The position numbers were made by a program, and so were the translations under genes. The notes under the pieces were generated by a model that worked only from the letters and a program-made list of their open reading frames with translations, was not told the origin of the DNA and ran no database searches. Source: Lepiota brunneoincarnata (lineage: Eukaryota > Basidiomycota > Agaricomycetes > Agaricales > Agaricaceae). Taken from it: a stretch of 64,000 nt of DNA. The stretch lies in contig JAEBUN010000002.1 in the NCBI GenBank assembly GCA_023014365.1, forward strand, positions 2,790,001 to 2,854,000, in the 5' to 3' direction. Shown here piece by piece: positions 23,402 through 35,405 of this stretch. Each line of letters begins with the position of its first letter. The stretch's first letter is position 1.

Positions 23402-24293
23402 TCACGGCGGAATATTCTGTGAGATCAGAGGCTGCCTGTCTTTCCCCTTGAGTTTTTGTCTAAGGGTTTTGGCTTTGGCAATCCATCCGACACCTGACGC
23501 AGTTGAAGTGGTAAGAGTGCGCCTGGATGACTGGTTGCGGAGGCTGCTTCCAGGAGCAGATACTGTGGCTCTTATGCCTAGTTCTCCTTCGTCGTCCGAA
23601 GCTTCCGTTGTGAATTCCTGTACGGAAACACCGACCACAAGGCTGGCCTGAGTTGAAGGTGTGAGGACATTGGCGGACGGGGTACGATTGAGACGTCGCG
23701 GTAGGATGTTGTTGACGGCCTTGGTTATCCCCTGCTTTCCGGCAATCTGCTGCACCTGTGTAACTTGATGGTGGTCTTCGGTGTGAGCGTTCTCGTCGGA
23801 AAGGTCCGAGGCGCCTGATGCGAACGAGCCGTTGCTCATGTTCTTAAGAAAAAAGGAGTCAATGGTGCTTCGGTAAGGAGCCGAGAGCGAGTAGACATAC
23901 CGCGGCCTGTGCTTGATAAAACGGTGACTGTGCTGCAATCGCAGATAGCTTCGGTGTGTTTGGGTCCCGAGACCGTGACTCCGGGAGCTGGGATAGGGAT
24001 CAATTATCGAGTTGTGAGTGAAATGGGTGTTGGGTGGACGTACCTGGCCGAAGCGTGAAATGGTTATGCTTCCTCGTCGTGGTCCTGGGCGAGTGGTGGA
24101 AGTAGCAAAAGTCATCTCACGCGATGCCGGACCATTTAGTTCGGCTACGTGCTCCTGTCCCTCAAGTTCTATCGCGCGCAGTTCGCTCGCTTCCTCCAAT
24201 GCGAGTAACATCTGCTCGACCGTGAGCGACGACGCGCGCGAATAAAAACGGAATGGGGGTCACCGTTTCGAGTTTCTCGGGACAGCTGGGCAT
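23402..24293 (-). CDS. Unknown protein, largely disordered
   Basis: The start at 24293 (MPSCPEKLETVTPI) leads into a predicted helix, SLTVEQMLLALEEASEL, and then GSITISRFGQ. A small second exon (SPFYQAQAA) joins in phase to NMSNGSFASGASDLSDENA. The rest is polar: NILPRRLNRTPSANVL, then FTTEASDDEGELGIRAT, and a basic tail AKAKTLRQKLKGKDRQP. Length is about 230 residues. I do not recognise a family. There is no signal peptide, membrane segment or catalytic motif. Phase-consistent splicing and sustained coding composition argue that it is a real gene. It is divergent from ESF2 with 219 bases between starts. Confidence 0.6.
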
Positions 24294-24512
24294 GGCAGAG
24301 AGTCAAGAGGTCCAAGCGCGAGTGAGAGGGCAGGATAGATGGGAATGGGGGGGCACAGGAGAGAGGATATACCAGGGCCGGGTATACATTACTATTTATT
24401 GGCCTATGTTTCCAAACTTTCGGTTTGAGGTTCTTTTTCATTATGTAATCAATATACTAATGCCGATCAGAAGTTGGCTCCTTGTTCGTTCCGAACTTGA
24501 ACCTGAAGTAAA

Positions 24513-25420
24513 ATGCACTTCCCGAAGGTGGACAGCGACGACGAAGACGTTGAACCGGACAACAGCCACGCTGAAGACGAAGATGACGACCTGGGTGAGG
24601 GTATGGGTTCTGAGAGCTTTCCGGAGCCGTCGCAGAAAATTGTGAAACCGCTGACTGCGGAGGCATTGGCCACGTTCAAGGCTGCCCAGGACAGGGCAGG
24701 AATTATCTATATTTCTCGAATCCCCCCTGGGATGCGCCCCGCAAAGGTACGACATTTAATGAGTGCCTATGGAGAAGTTGGGAGGGTGTACTTGCAACAG
24801 GAGGGTATGTGCTGCTGCATTTTCACGGGTTGTCTGCATAGCTCTGATCGCAAACGTGCAGATCCTAAGAGAGCTTATTTAAGAAAAAAGTACACATCAA
24901 CCAAAAAACCACAGTTCACCGAAGGATGGGTGGAGTTCAAGGACAAGAAGATCGCGCGGAGTGTTGCTGAGATGCTCAATGCTCAGCCTATTGGTGGAAA
25001 GAAGGGCTCGCGCTGGCGCGATGACGTCTGGACGATGAAGTATTTACCCAAGTTCAAATGGAACATGTTGACCGAGCAAGTTGGTGAGTTCAGCTAGGTC
25101 CGTCGGGCATATGGATGGAACGCTAATTGTGATCGCCAGCACACGAAGCCCAACTCCACCAGGCCAAACTACGCATCGAGTTATCTCAGTCACGGACGGA
25201 ACAGCAAGAATATTTGCGCAACGTGGAACTTGCGAGGGTACTCGAGAAGCGCATGGCGAAAAAGAGGGAAAAGGGGGAAGAATTTCAGCTCCGCCCATCA
25301 AAACGGCTGGGCGAAAATGAGGAAAACCAAAAACGAAAGAAAATAAAGACAAAGGCGGAGGCGGCGGAGAAGGGAGGCACAGACAGCCAGCTGGAAAACG
25401 TATTGAGCAGCATATTCTAA
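24513..25420 (+). CDS. ESF2: Pre-rRNA processing factor ESF2/ABT1
   Basis: ESF2 is a nucleolar RNA-binding protein of the small-subunit processome, needed for early 18S rRNA cleavages and stimulating the helicase Dbp8 in yeast. An acidic N-terminus (DSDDEDVEPD) precedes a single RRM-like domain: GIIYISRIPPGMRPAKVRHL, YGEVGRVYLQQE, then TEGWVEFKDKKIARSVAEML. After it comes the family hallmark GSRWRDDVWTMKYLPKFKW. Two introns splice in phase (QQE-DPKRAY and EQV-AHEAQL). The C-terminus is basic and coiled-coil-like (LEKRMAKKREKGEEF) and ends LENVLSSIF. The gene appears complete. Confidence 0.9.
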
Positions 25421-25706
25421 GCAGGATTTTGTCTAACTCTATCTTCTGGACATAATGACGCACGGGCCGTGGGAAACCTTCGGAGTTTGAACTGCCAATT
25501 GAATGCGAGAATTCGGCTTTGGGACGGTCTTCATCACGACCACCGTTGAGCGTGTCGGGAAGTTCAACGCAGACTGCCAACGTCCACGCTCTTCGTCGTG
25601 ATCTCAAGAGGTCCGTGCTTCACTATGCTCGACCTCCCTCTCGCGGGCTCTGATCTACCGCCTTGCGTTCGCTTCTCTTTCTGCCTCAGTTCTTAACCTC
25701 TGAAAG

Positions 25707-28700
25707 ATGTCCTGGCCTGCTTCGTATCCTCCACCGTCCCGGCGCTCTCGCTCTCGTTCTCCACGGGGCTCGTACCCACCAAGATCATCATTTCCGGACC
25801 CTAGCTACCCAGGCGACTCATACCGGTCGGACTGGGACAGCTATGACCGCGACAGATGGACATCCTACGACCGCGACAGAGGTCCATACGAGTATGGTAG
25901 GCGAAGAAGTAGGAGCCCGCCCACTGATGAGGGTGAGTTGCAAGGTCTCAAATATTCAACTTTGATGCTCACGTCACACTTTCTTTCAGCGACAAGAAAA
26001 CGTCGGCGATCACTTTCGCCATACGATAGGGATAGGGATCGATACGATCCACGTCCGCGTTACAACGACGACTATGGTTTGGCTTTCGGCTGTTTTCTTG
26101 GCATATTCTCGTTGGCTCACATCGGTTCTGTAAACAGATGCCCACTCACGTGGCTACGGATATTCTTCTCCTCCACGTAGAGGACCACCTGGTCCCTACC
26201 CTCCCTCCCGACGCGCACCTCCCGATCCACATACGTTTGATTTCCCTGCAACCCTGAAGCAGTATGCAGAGTGGTTTCGCTATTTCTATCCCCAGCAAGC
26301 AATTGAGGAAGACAATGCTGACAAAGCCGCTGAGCAAGAAGCCGGCAATGGTACAAAACCACGGAATGGCATCAAAAGCAAATGGGAGAAGTACAAGAAA
26401 GAGTTTTCTGCTAATCAGGTCAGTATTACCCCTTCTCCGCTAGCCCAGCACTCACTTAATTCCACTGTCTTGACATCCTGGCTAAAACCTTTTCGGTGTT
26501 GTATCGTAGCTTCAAACGATGTTTGAACACCATAGGAAATCTCCGTGGTTTGCAGAAAAGTATGATCCGGAATACCAATATCTGCGCTTCAGGGTGCGGA
26601 AAGAGGGTTGGAGAGGTCGTATTAATACTCTTCTTGATGATCTCGAGTCTGGCAAGTTCGACCCAGATTTCAATGAAACTGAGCCAGAGCCATCCTCATC
26701 TGCAAAGGAGACTTCACCTAGTACCGAAAATGCGATGGATACTAATGGCACTGCTGCCACTGAAGAGAGCAAACCAACCGGTGGCGATGATGAAATGCAG
26801 TTCACCGTAGAAGCGGACGAAGAGACGGTCGACCCTGATGTCAGCAGAGTGGAAGCAAATGGAAAACACTCGTCAGACAGTAAACGTAATAACCGTGGCG
26901 AAGAGATTTCCGTCGCACCTGAGGGCAACCAAGTGATGATTAGAACAATCCCTCCTGACATTGGGCGTGTCAAACTGGAAGAAGTGGGTTATTTATCTTC
27001 TTTTGGTTGCCATGACTGAATCTCTCCTTTATAGGCTTGCTCTAAGATTCCAGGCTTTATGTATCTTGCTCTAGGTGACCCTCTACAAAAGCGCAACTTT
27101 TACCGCGCCGGATGGATACGCTTCCAGGATGATGCAGACATGACTTTTGCAATGACGGAGCTGAGTGAAAAGAAGGTTCGCTAATGAATCCACTCGTTTT
27201 CCCGTTAATTTTCTCCTAAACCTCTCTTCCCAGATCGAGGGTTTTAAGCTTCATGTCTCGCATATCATCAAACCATTCACTAACCGAGTGCGATATACCC
27301 CCGAGGTAGCAAGCCGACCTGAACGATTAGCGAAAGATCTAGCCAACGCCAAAATTCTCGCCAGTCAATTAGAGGAGGAGGCAGCTAGGCTTCGTTCCAT
27401 GAAGCCCTCTTTACTTAAGCCGAGATCCAAGTTCCATGGTGACACCAAGGCAGAGGAGGAAGACGCTATTGTAGGGACACCACAAGGAATCGAGGAAGAA
27501 GAGGAAGACCCGGAGCCCAGAGAACGAGGAAGCGACGTTGTTGAACGACGGATTGAGAAAATCATGGCGGACCTCCGTGATCAAGGCCTAGTGGATACTG
27601 ACAACGAGAAGGAGTATGAGGAGAAGAGAGTACGTTTCCCAGTCCCCCTTAAAATACATATTTTGACTGATTCATGTAGACTGTGGTTTCGCTGGAGTTG
27701 TATCTTGCGTACCTTCGGGCAGCATTCCACACTTGCTACTATTGCGCTGTAGTAACCGATCATCTTGAGGAATTGCAGCGTAAGTGTATCAAACACGAGA
27801 GGAAGCCTTTGGTCCCGGCGCCTCCTGCGGAGACGAAATCCACAGAAACTGAGAGCTTTGAGAAGGATAAGAGGATTGATGATCCAGAAAAGGAAGGCGC
27901 TGACCACGAGAAGGATAATAAGGAAAGCAAAGAGGGGCAGAAGCAAGAGAAGCGGAATGGTGATTTAAGTTCTTTCTGTTGATCTCTGACATTTTCTGAT
28001 ACCCATGGTTATTTGTAGATGAGCGGTGGCTGGAGTGGTTGGATTCAAAGATTGCGTTACTCATCAACCGTGACGGCGTCAATCCCCGTGATTATGGAGG
28101 CAAATCCTATGAAGAGTAAGTGGACTCTTGTTGATGCGGACGACCGCCAACAGTCGCGTTATAGGGAGCTTTCGAAGGCCGCTGAACCCCATATCAAACA
28201 AGAGGATGAAGGCAAGTTCAGATGTAAGACGTGCCAGAAACTTTTCAAGGCCGCATCATTCGTCGAGAAGCATATCGCCAACAAACATCCCGAGCTGGTA
28301 AAGCACCTCGAGGAGGTTTGTATATACCATTTGACGCCACATGGCATCATCGCTGACGTCCTTTGCAGCTACCTTACTTCAACAATTTCGCACTTGACCC
28401 CCATCGTATCCAACCCTTCACTCACCCACCACCGGCTGTTGGAAACACTAGCCAAGCTCCTCCACCTCAAGCTTACGGGATACAAGGGCCTTCTTACCAT
28501 GGTGATTACGGGCGCGTTGGTGGACATTACCCATACCCGCCAGGATCCTACCCGCCGCCATACAATGGATACTGGGATCCATATGCATATTCATATGGTC
28601 CCCCGGCTCCCTATCCTCCATCCTCTGTACCCGCGAGAAGAGATGAGGGGGGTGGTAGGCGGTTGAGTGAGCGTATCAGTGGCTTCGCCACGGAAACCAC

Positions 28701-28998
28701 AGTTCCCGCAGGGGCAGGTCTTCCCCCAAAACCCTCACCAGCTGCACTCGACTCTGCACTTTCGAGTGGGAGTGGACGGCGAAGTGCGAGGAACAACGGT
28801 GGGCAGACAGGCGGACCTCCTCCCCCGCCCCCTCCGGACGCGAAGGAGGACCCTCGGGCTGCCGCCGGGAAAAGGATTAGCTATCATGACATGGATCTTG
28901 TTGCTGAGGTATGTAAAATTGACGATTGTTCATCATCGACCTTGCTTCCTGAGTGATGTGACCATGAACTGCAGGGAGACGTTGAGTTATTCTACTAA
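25707..28998 (+). CDS. ARS2: ARS2/SERRATE-type RNA effector protein
   Basis: ARS2 links the cap-binding complex to RNA maturation, export or decay machinery. The N-terminus is Arg/Ser/Asp/Tyr-rich (SRRSRSRSPRGSYPPRSS, YDRDRDRYDPRPRY). The first conserved block includes FPATLKQYAEWFRYFYPQQ and HRKSPWFAEKYDPEYQ. The central region has an RRM-like part (QVMIRTIPPDIGR, KRNFYRAGWIRFQDD) and a helical part (LYLAYLRAAFHTCYYC). The zinc finger follows: KFRCKTCQKLFKAASFVEKH with HIANKHPELVKH. A Pro/Gly/Tyr-rich tail (PPPQAYGIQGPSYHGDYG) leads to a short acidic aromatic C-terminus: YHDMD, then GDVELFY and TAA at 28996-28998. This corresponds to the C-terminal peptide by which animal ARS2 (ending DVDFF or similar) docks on the cap-binding complex. 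About eight introns are present; I see no break. Confidence 0.88.
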
Positions 28999-29351
28999 TG
29001 ATGCTATGAGCTTCGACCCATGGCGGAGTCGTCTTTGGGTGTGAGGTTAGGGATGTAATGTGTATCATGTCTGTCTATGTCTCAGTTTATGAAAATTTTA
29101 TTCGGCATGAGGTAGATAACTGTGTGAATCAAAGATATGTGGTCGATGAATTTTTGGTCGACATATTTGGTCAGGTTTGAAATGCAGCACCTTGCTCCAC
29201 TCTTTCTTATATACCACTCTCTTATCCTTTCATCCTCCAACACACAATCCTCACTCCTTTACCCAGGCAAACGATAGCTAACCCTTTGCGTCACTGTTGT
29301 TGGGTGCCACTCACAAGTGTCAGCTAGCCCAAAGAGGCCGCTTCGCACACT
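28999..29351. promoter_or_regulatory. Promoter region of SSK1
   Basis: This holds the ARS2 3' end and the SSK1 promoter. A TATA-like element (CTTATATACC, about 29207-29215) lies upstream of a pyrimidine-rich stretch, about 140 bases before the SSK1 ATG. No stress-factor site is asserted. Confidence 0.4.
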
Positions 29352-32300
29352 ATGAGCGGTACAAGGCTACCGAGAGCGCGACTCCCTGTGCTCACCGAGG
29401 GAAACAACCTAGAGAACAGCGTCACCTTGGAACTTACTTCTCCCAGTAGATTTAGTATTTCGTATGCTACCGAGCGGCCTGGCATTAGGAGTCCAGCCTC
29501 TGTCACAGTTCCATCGCGACCATTGCTAGATTCATCGGAAGGAGAGGGAGACCCGCCGAGCTCAGAGGAAGGAGAGTCCGGAAACGAGAGTGGAGGTCGG
29601 ACGATGACCCCAACTGCACCAACGTCTATGATGGCCAAGGCTCGACCGGCTACCGGTACGGCCGCTCATCACTTCCAAAACACACCTCACTTCTCCCGGA
29701 CAATGTCTATGCCACTCCCCTCACAACTCAGTCACCTACAACATCCCCATAGACCGCTATCTCGTGCTGCCTGTTCCAGCCCCATCACGCCTATGAAATC
29801 CTTATCCCCTATGGACTCCCTGTCAGTCGAACTCGCAGATGCGTTTCAGCTGGTCATCCAGACCATGTTGCAAATATCACCACCCCAGGTCTTGGAATCC
29901 GCCAAGGAACAATACTCGGCTTGTTCGCTATCTGTACCCACCCCATCAATGTCTGCGATATTCATTGCTATGAAGACCCTGAACTATATGTCGGCAAATT
30001 TGTCCAGATTCTACAGCGAATCAAGATCTCTAAGTGATGCTGATGGCGAGTCCAAGGTGCAGAACGTGTTCGATATTGGAGAACTGTTACAGGGTGTTGG
30101 AGACACTCTAAGTGGAGTCGCGGCGCAGGCTGGTGTAGACTTGGTTCTCTATCACGGAGATGTAGGCTTGAGGCACGTTCATGTGAAAGGCGATGAGTGC
30201 GGTATTTCGTACGCCTTGCTTCATGTGCGTCCTTTCCGCTTTGTTACATGGTGCACCAGGCCGATCCTTGCGTTTCACAGATTTTGCGCCAGATATTAGA
30301 CAAGGCCCAGATCGGTGACTCAATTGAACTCGGCCTTGTTGTCACCCCTCATGGAGTCCGGTCAGAGACCCCGTCTCTGCGAGACGAGGGTACTGAAGGT
30401 CGCGTTACGGCATCTCCTGTGGACACGGAATCACTACAATGTACCATCAAGATAGAACACAAGTACGGCGCTTCAGTTGATTCACATGGCAGTCAGGAAG
30501 GCCAGGACTCCAACGAACGGAGCCCAGCGGTTGAGGAGAGGAGGTCCAACCCCAAAATCACGACCTTGCTTCGACGACTTCTTCGTCTTATCGATGCGCA
30601 GTTCACAATCGCGGACAATGTCGAGAATGGTCAAACATATGAAGTGGGTTTGATATTGAATAAGACGGCTTCACCAGCATCGAAGACACCTATACCTTTA
30701 TCGGGTAGTGGCATACTGGAAGAGCCTTTTGGATCCGACACTGAGCCTACCGTGGAACAACTTCTGGCATTTGGTGAAACCCTCAAAGGCCGCAAGGTGA
30801 CCTTGTATGCAAATCCGACAGGTCCATTCGCTCGTCATATTACCAGCTACTTGACTGCATGGGGGATGGATGTCAGTCATGTGTCTCTCGATGGCACCAG
30901 CGAAACTTCGGCGGATGAAGGCGTCTCAACACCACCTCCAGAGGCCCGATTCTCGTCCTCTGGTGCACCTAGTACCTCGCCTCCCGAAGCGACAGGTCCT
31001 AGTCCAGCTGGAACTAGTGGAACAGAGAACCAACCCCAGTTGTCATTTGTTCTCATTGATGATGATGTCGGCATTTTACGAGAGCGGCTGCACGCCCTGC
31101 GAGTCGAACAGCACCCCCTGAACCTTAATGCACGCGCCCGTCCCTCCTTGCTACATCGACCCAGGTCCTCCCCCCAGATCACTCGTGTACTGGCACAAGC
31201 ACCCCCGGCACGTCCTCCCCCCGTCGTTATCCTCCACTTCGCAAGTCTTGCCAACTTCAAAGCAACGAAGGATGTGATTCAGTTGGTAATGTCAACCTAC
31301 GCGACCTCGGCAGTACCCCTGCCGGAAGTGATGATTATCCCGAAACCTGTTGGACCCCGAAGGTTCTTGACAGCTATCCATACTGCTGTGACTCGCCCTA
31401 TTATCGACCCGTTCTTTCTCCCCACTGCCACTTCACCCACGAGCCCTGGCGTACAGGTCCCAGGATCATTTTTCCCCACTTTTGCTGATTCTAACACCAA
31501 TAATCAGAGCTCCCCGTCAGGATCCCCTTACACTCGCGCGACCAGGCCTCATGGTTCCCGGACAAATTCTGACCGCTCGACAAAGGAGCATGCCCTTGTC
31601 AATCTACCTTCACCGTCACCACTCGGCATGCCTGATAATGTTGAGTATTTCCCTGACCCTGCTGGACAACTCGGGCCTTCCCCATCCTCCGGGTACCTGG
31701 TATCGAGTCCGGATGGCCAGCCGGCTGGGATACTGTTTCATCCGCGGTCAAAGAAGAATGCTTCGCCGCAGCCAATGGAGAGGGGAGGAGGTCAAGTGGG
31801 TATGGCTAGTCAGCGCCGTGGATCTACTCCGAGGCTATTCTCTGGCGTGGAGAGGGACACGATATCATTTTCCACATTGCATGAAGTTTCGCAAGGGGCA
31901 GTTGAATTAAAATCAGCTGCGAGCCCCAAGATCGGAGGACAAGACGTGGTGTTGACACCTGGGAAGTCCTCGCCACCTGAATCACCCGGGAATGACAACA
32001 CGCCTTCCCGGAAAGCATTGACTAAACGACCGGCACATGAGAAACATGACTCTATAGGCTCTATGGGTAAGGGCGCTAGTAAGAAGGGCAAGGGCGCGAA
32101 TCCTACAGATGGGAATATTGTTCCACCGATCAGCGTCCTCATCGTTGATGGTGAGGTGTTTATCCTTCACTGGTTGGAACAGAAACGCTGATACTGATTC
32201 ACAGATAACCCTATAAACCAAACTATTTTGTCCACGTTCATGAAAAAAAAGAAGATACGGTATGGTATAGCTAATAATGGAAAGGAAGCAGTCGAAAAGT

Positions 32301-33258
32301 GGAAGACGGGAGGTTTCCACTTGATTCTGGTAGGCCACTCTCGGCCCTCTGCTATTGATACTGACTGTCACTGTAGATGGACATTCAAATGCCGATTATG
32401 GATGGTATCGAAGCTACGAGGGAAATACGACAACTGGAAAAATTAAACGCCACCTCTGGATACCCCCCGATGACCCCTTCTGCCCAGACACCCCCCGATG
32501 TTTTGACACCTTCGCCCGCGTCCAGCGACACGCGCTCCACAGCTACATCATCCCCTTACCGATCCTCTGTGATCATCGTCGCACTCACTGCCTCGTCGTT
32601 GCAAAGCGATCGTGTCAATGCGCTTGCCGCCGGATGTAACGACTTCCTGACCAAACCCGTTTCTCTCCTTTGGCTGAACAACAAGATTATTGAATGGGGT
32701 TCGATCAAGGCACTGCAGATGTGGGCTGATATCAGACCAGAAGCAGTCAAGAAGCTATCTAAAGGACAAGCCGCACAAGCACGCGCTGTTGCAGACCGAC
32801 TCCATGTACCAAAGAGCCGCAAGTTTCCCTCAAGATGTTCTGGACAGCCTGTTTCCGATCCACCCCTAGATCATTCCACAGCCACTGCGGGAGCCACTAC
32901 GTCCGAAGCGCTTGAAGTCCCACCTGCGAAGACTGCCACGATCCACGAAGGGTTACCAAGTGCCAAAAATGTGCCAGACGCTGGTTTGGATTCTGAGTGG
33001 AGTCCTTTACCACCGATCCTGCCGCCCAAGATGAGACGGCCACAAAAAAAGGAAGATACAACGATTTCTACTGAACTAAACACCCAAGGTTCAGTTGATA
33101 GTAAGTCCACGCTTGATCTTCTGATAAGTTGCAGGTACTAATGGGTTATTTCGTAGCAGCTCCCGGTAGGAAAACTTGAGGTGGTCGATGGATCAGAGGT
33201 CACTGATATCACGTGTTATACCAGATGCCCCGCGCCCGAGTTCTGTGCAAGGTGGTAG
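29352..33258 (+). CDS. SSK1: SSK1-type response regulator with degenerate histidine-kinase region
   Basis: Ssk1/Mcs4 is the receiver protein that connects phosphorelay to the HOG stress MAP kinase cascade. The canonical receiver domain is near the C-terminus (about 32128-32700): ISVLIVDDNPINQ across an intron, FHLILMDIQMPIMDG with the phospho-acceptor Asp, IIVALTAS, and FLTKPVS with the conserved Lys. The long N-terminal half is not featureless: GELLQGVGDTLSGVAAQ, GDECGISYALLHILRQILDK and LLRRLLRLIDAQF follow the order of a histidine-kinase ATPase domain. GRKVTLYANPTGPF, LSFVLIDDDVG and EVMIIPKPVGPRRF then follow the order of a receiver. Key catalytic residues are lost, so these parts look non-enzymatic. 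Ser/Pro-rich linkers separate them. Four introns are inferred. The last exon is uncertain: stop at 33258 is preferred, but another frame stays open to 33454. Confidence 0.85.
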
Positions 33259-33940
33259 TGGCGTAACTATCACGTCTTCGGTGCAGAATCAAAGCGGCAT
33301 TGGCGCAACAATACCCTACGCAGAGAATGGAGAATCGAGTACTACTCAGTTGCAACCGCCGCAGAAACAAGTTGAAAGCGCAGAAGTTGAAACGAAGAGA
33401 GACCATCCAAAGCCAACTTCACCAACGCGACCACCTATCGTACGTCCCAGGTGACGGTATTGGGCAACCTTGGCCGTACTATGGTGGTTTCTCCTCATCG
33501 GGATCGCTCCCCCATTAGTGCGTAGGGTTGCCGAGGGCCTTGCTCTCTGATACATATTCCCCCGACCCGCCTATTGTCCCTGCTACTCGTCCATGAACGT
33601 TATTATCCATGTCTGTGCTCTCTTGTTGTGTTCCCAGTGCTCACTCGTACCACCAGTTCTCAATTTCCTTCATATTTGGGTTTTGGTATTTGTTTGGGGT
33701 TTTAGGTCTACGATGTTGTACTCTTTCCTTGTTAATTTACTTGTCTGTTTTGGGTTTAACGTGATCCTCCTTTGTAGACGTCCTGGTGAATTTATTATGT
33801 CGGGGTAATGGTTGTAAACACGATAGATAGCCATCACTCTGAATGACTGATGTTGTATTTAATTATGTTTGATCGCTAATCATTTTGATAAACGCCACCT
33901 CAGCAAAACCTCTTTATCTCTCTCTCCCACCGACTGCAAC
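33259..33940. other. Intergenic region between SSK1 and NCS6
   Basis: The first 200 bases contain an open, Ser/Thr/Pro/Gln-rich frame (to 33454) that may be an extension of SSK1. The rest is T-rich non-coding sequence with no family match and should hold the NCS6 promoter. Confidence 0.45.
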
Positions 33941-35405
33941 ATGGCACCGAAACACTGTGCACTGTGCAAAACAACCAAGGCAATGCTCAGACGCCCAAAG
34001 ACAGGGCAACAAATCTGTCGAGAGTGCTTCTTCTATGTCTTCGAAACCGAAGTTCACAACACGATCACGGATGCTGGACTGTTCAAGACGGGGGACAGGA
34101 TTGCCATCGGCGCCTCCGGAGGAAAAGGTGGTACCTGTATTCATACGCAGGAATAGAGCATTTCACGGCTCATGCGCGCGTGCCTAGATTCAACGGTGCT
34201 AGCTTATGTTATGAAAACACTGAACGAACGATACAACTACGGCTTAGAGTTATTGCTGTTGTCCATAGACGAGGGCATAACCGGGTACCGTGACGATTCA
34301 CTAGAGGTATGTCCGCCCATACCACAGCGAACGACGCAGTCCTGGCTCAGCCCAGCTCCTTCCTCGCAGACGGTAAAGCGAAACCAACAGCAGTACAGCA
34401 TGGCATTAAAGATCCTGTCCTATGAGGAGCTATACGGGTGGACCATGGACTCTATCGTTGCCCAAGTCGGTCGCAAGAACAACTGCACATTCTGTGGGGT
34501 GTTCCGGAGACAGGCACTAGACCGAGGTGCAGCTATGCTCGAGGTGGATCACATCGTTACGGGTCACAACGCAGATGATATCGCCGAGACCGTCCTCATG
34601 AATAGTGCGTATGCGGGAGCTTTAAACTCTTTCAAAAAAAAACTGCCCTGATCCATGTGGTCCAGTCATGCGAGGTGATATTGCAAGGCTAGGTCGATGT
34701 ACGGCTATTTGTACACAGGGAGAAGACACCATCAAGCGATCGAAACCTTTCAAGTATGCATATGAGAAAGAAATTGTCATGTAAGCGTTTTGGGTCCTCT
34801 TTACCAGAATTTCGGGACCGACGGAGATTGCTAGGTATGCATATTTCAAGAAACTTGACTACTTTTCCACGGAGTGTATATACTCCCCAGATGCCTACCG
34901 TGGGCACGCACGAGCGTTTCTAAAGGATCTCGAAGCTGCTCGGCCAAGTGCTATAATTGATATCATCCATTCTGGCGAGGCATTTGAAGTGAAGGAAGAA
35001 GTCAAAGCAACCCAACATGTACAACGTGCGTACCTACAACCTAGTCATCGAGCACCATGGATCTATTTCCATTCTCATATTACAGAAACGTGCCAAAGAT
35101 GCGGATACATGTCAAGCAACCCACTGTGCAAGGCCTGTACGCTTCTCGAAGGCCTTGAGCGTGGAATGGCCGAATCAGGACTCGTAAGTATCACCCTCTT
35201 ACCCGTTCCTCCTTTTTTCCCCATAAGAGCCTCTTCCCTTCCCAAGCTCGATTACTTACACACCTATCTTTCACAGACGGAGCGTGCACGCAAAAAGCTC
35301 GAAGCGGAGGGGCCTACACCAGACAACATCCGGACAATCCCATTCTTTAATAAACCCTTGCCAGGGAATCCCGGATTGTCAATTGCTGTTGAAATGCCTA
35401 CATAG
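33941..35405 (+). CDS. NCS6: Cytoplasmic tRNA 2-thiolation protein 1
   Basis: Ncs6/Ctu1 is the ATP-pyrophosphatase subunit that, with Ncs2, places the 2-thio group on U34 of Lys, Glu and Gln tRNAs using sulfur carried by Urm1. The N-terminal zinc ribbon reads [14 protein letters not shown] and [14 protein letters not shown]. The PP-loop [12 protein letters not shown] is split by an intron in phase (GGK then DST). Further motifs are [52 protein letters not shown] and [19 protein letters not shown]. Then come [15 protein letters not shown] and [18 protein letters not shown]. The C-terminal zinc motif is [16 protein letters not shown]. The protein ends IAVEMPT at 35405. All introns leave an open frame; the gene looks complete. 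Confidence 0.92.
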
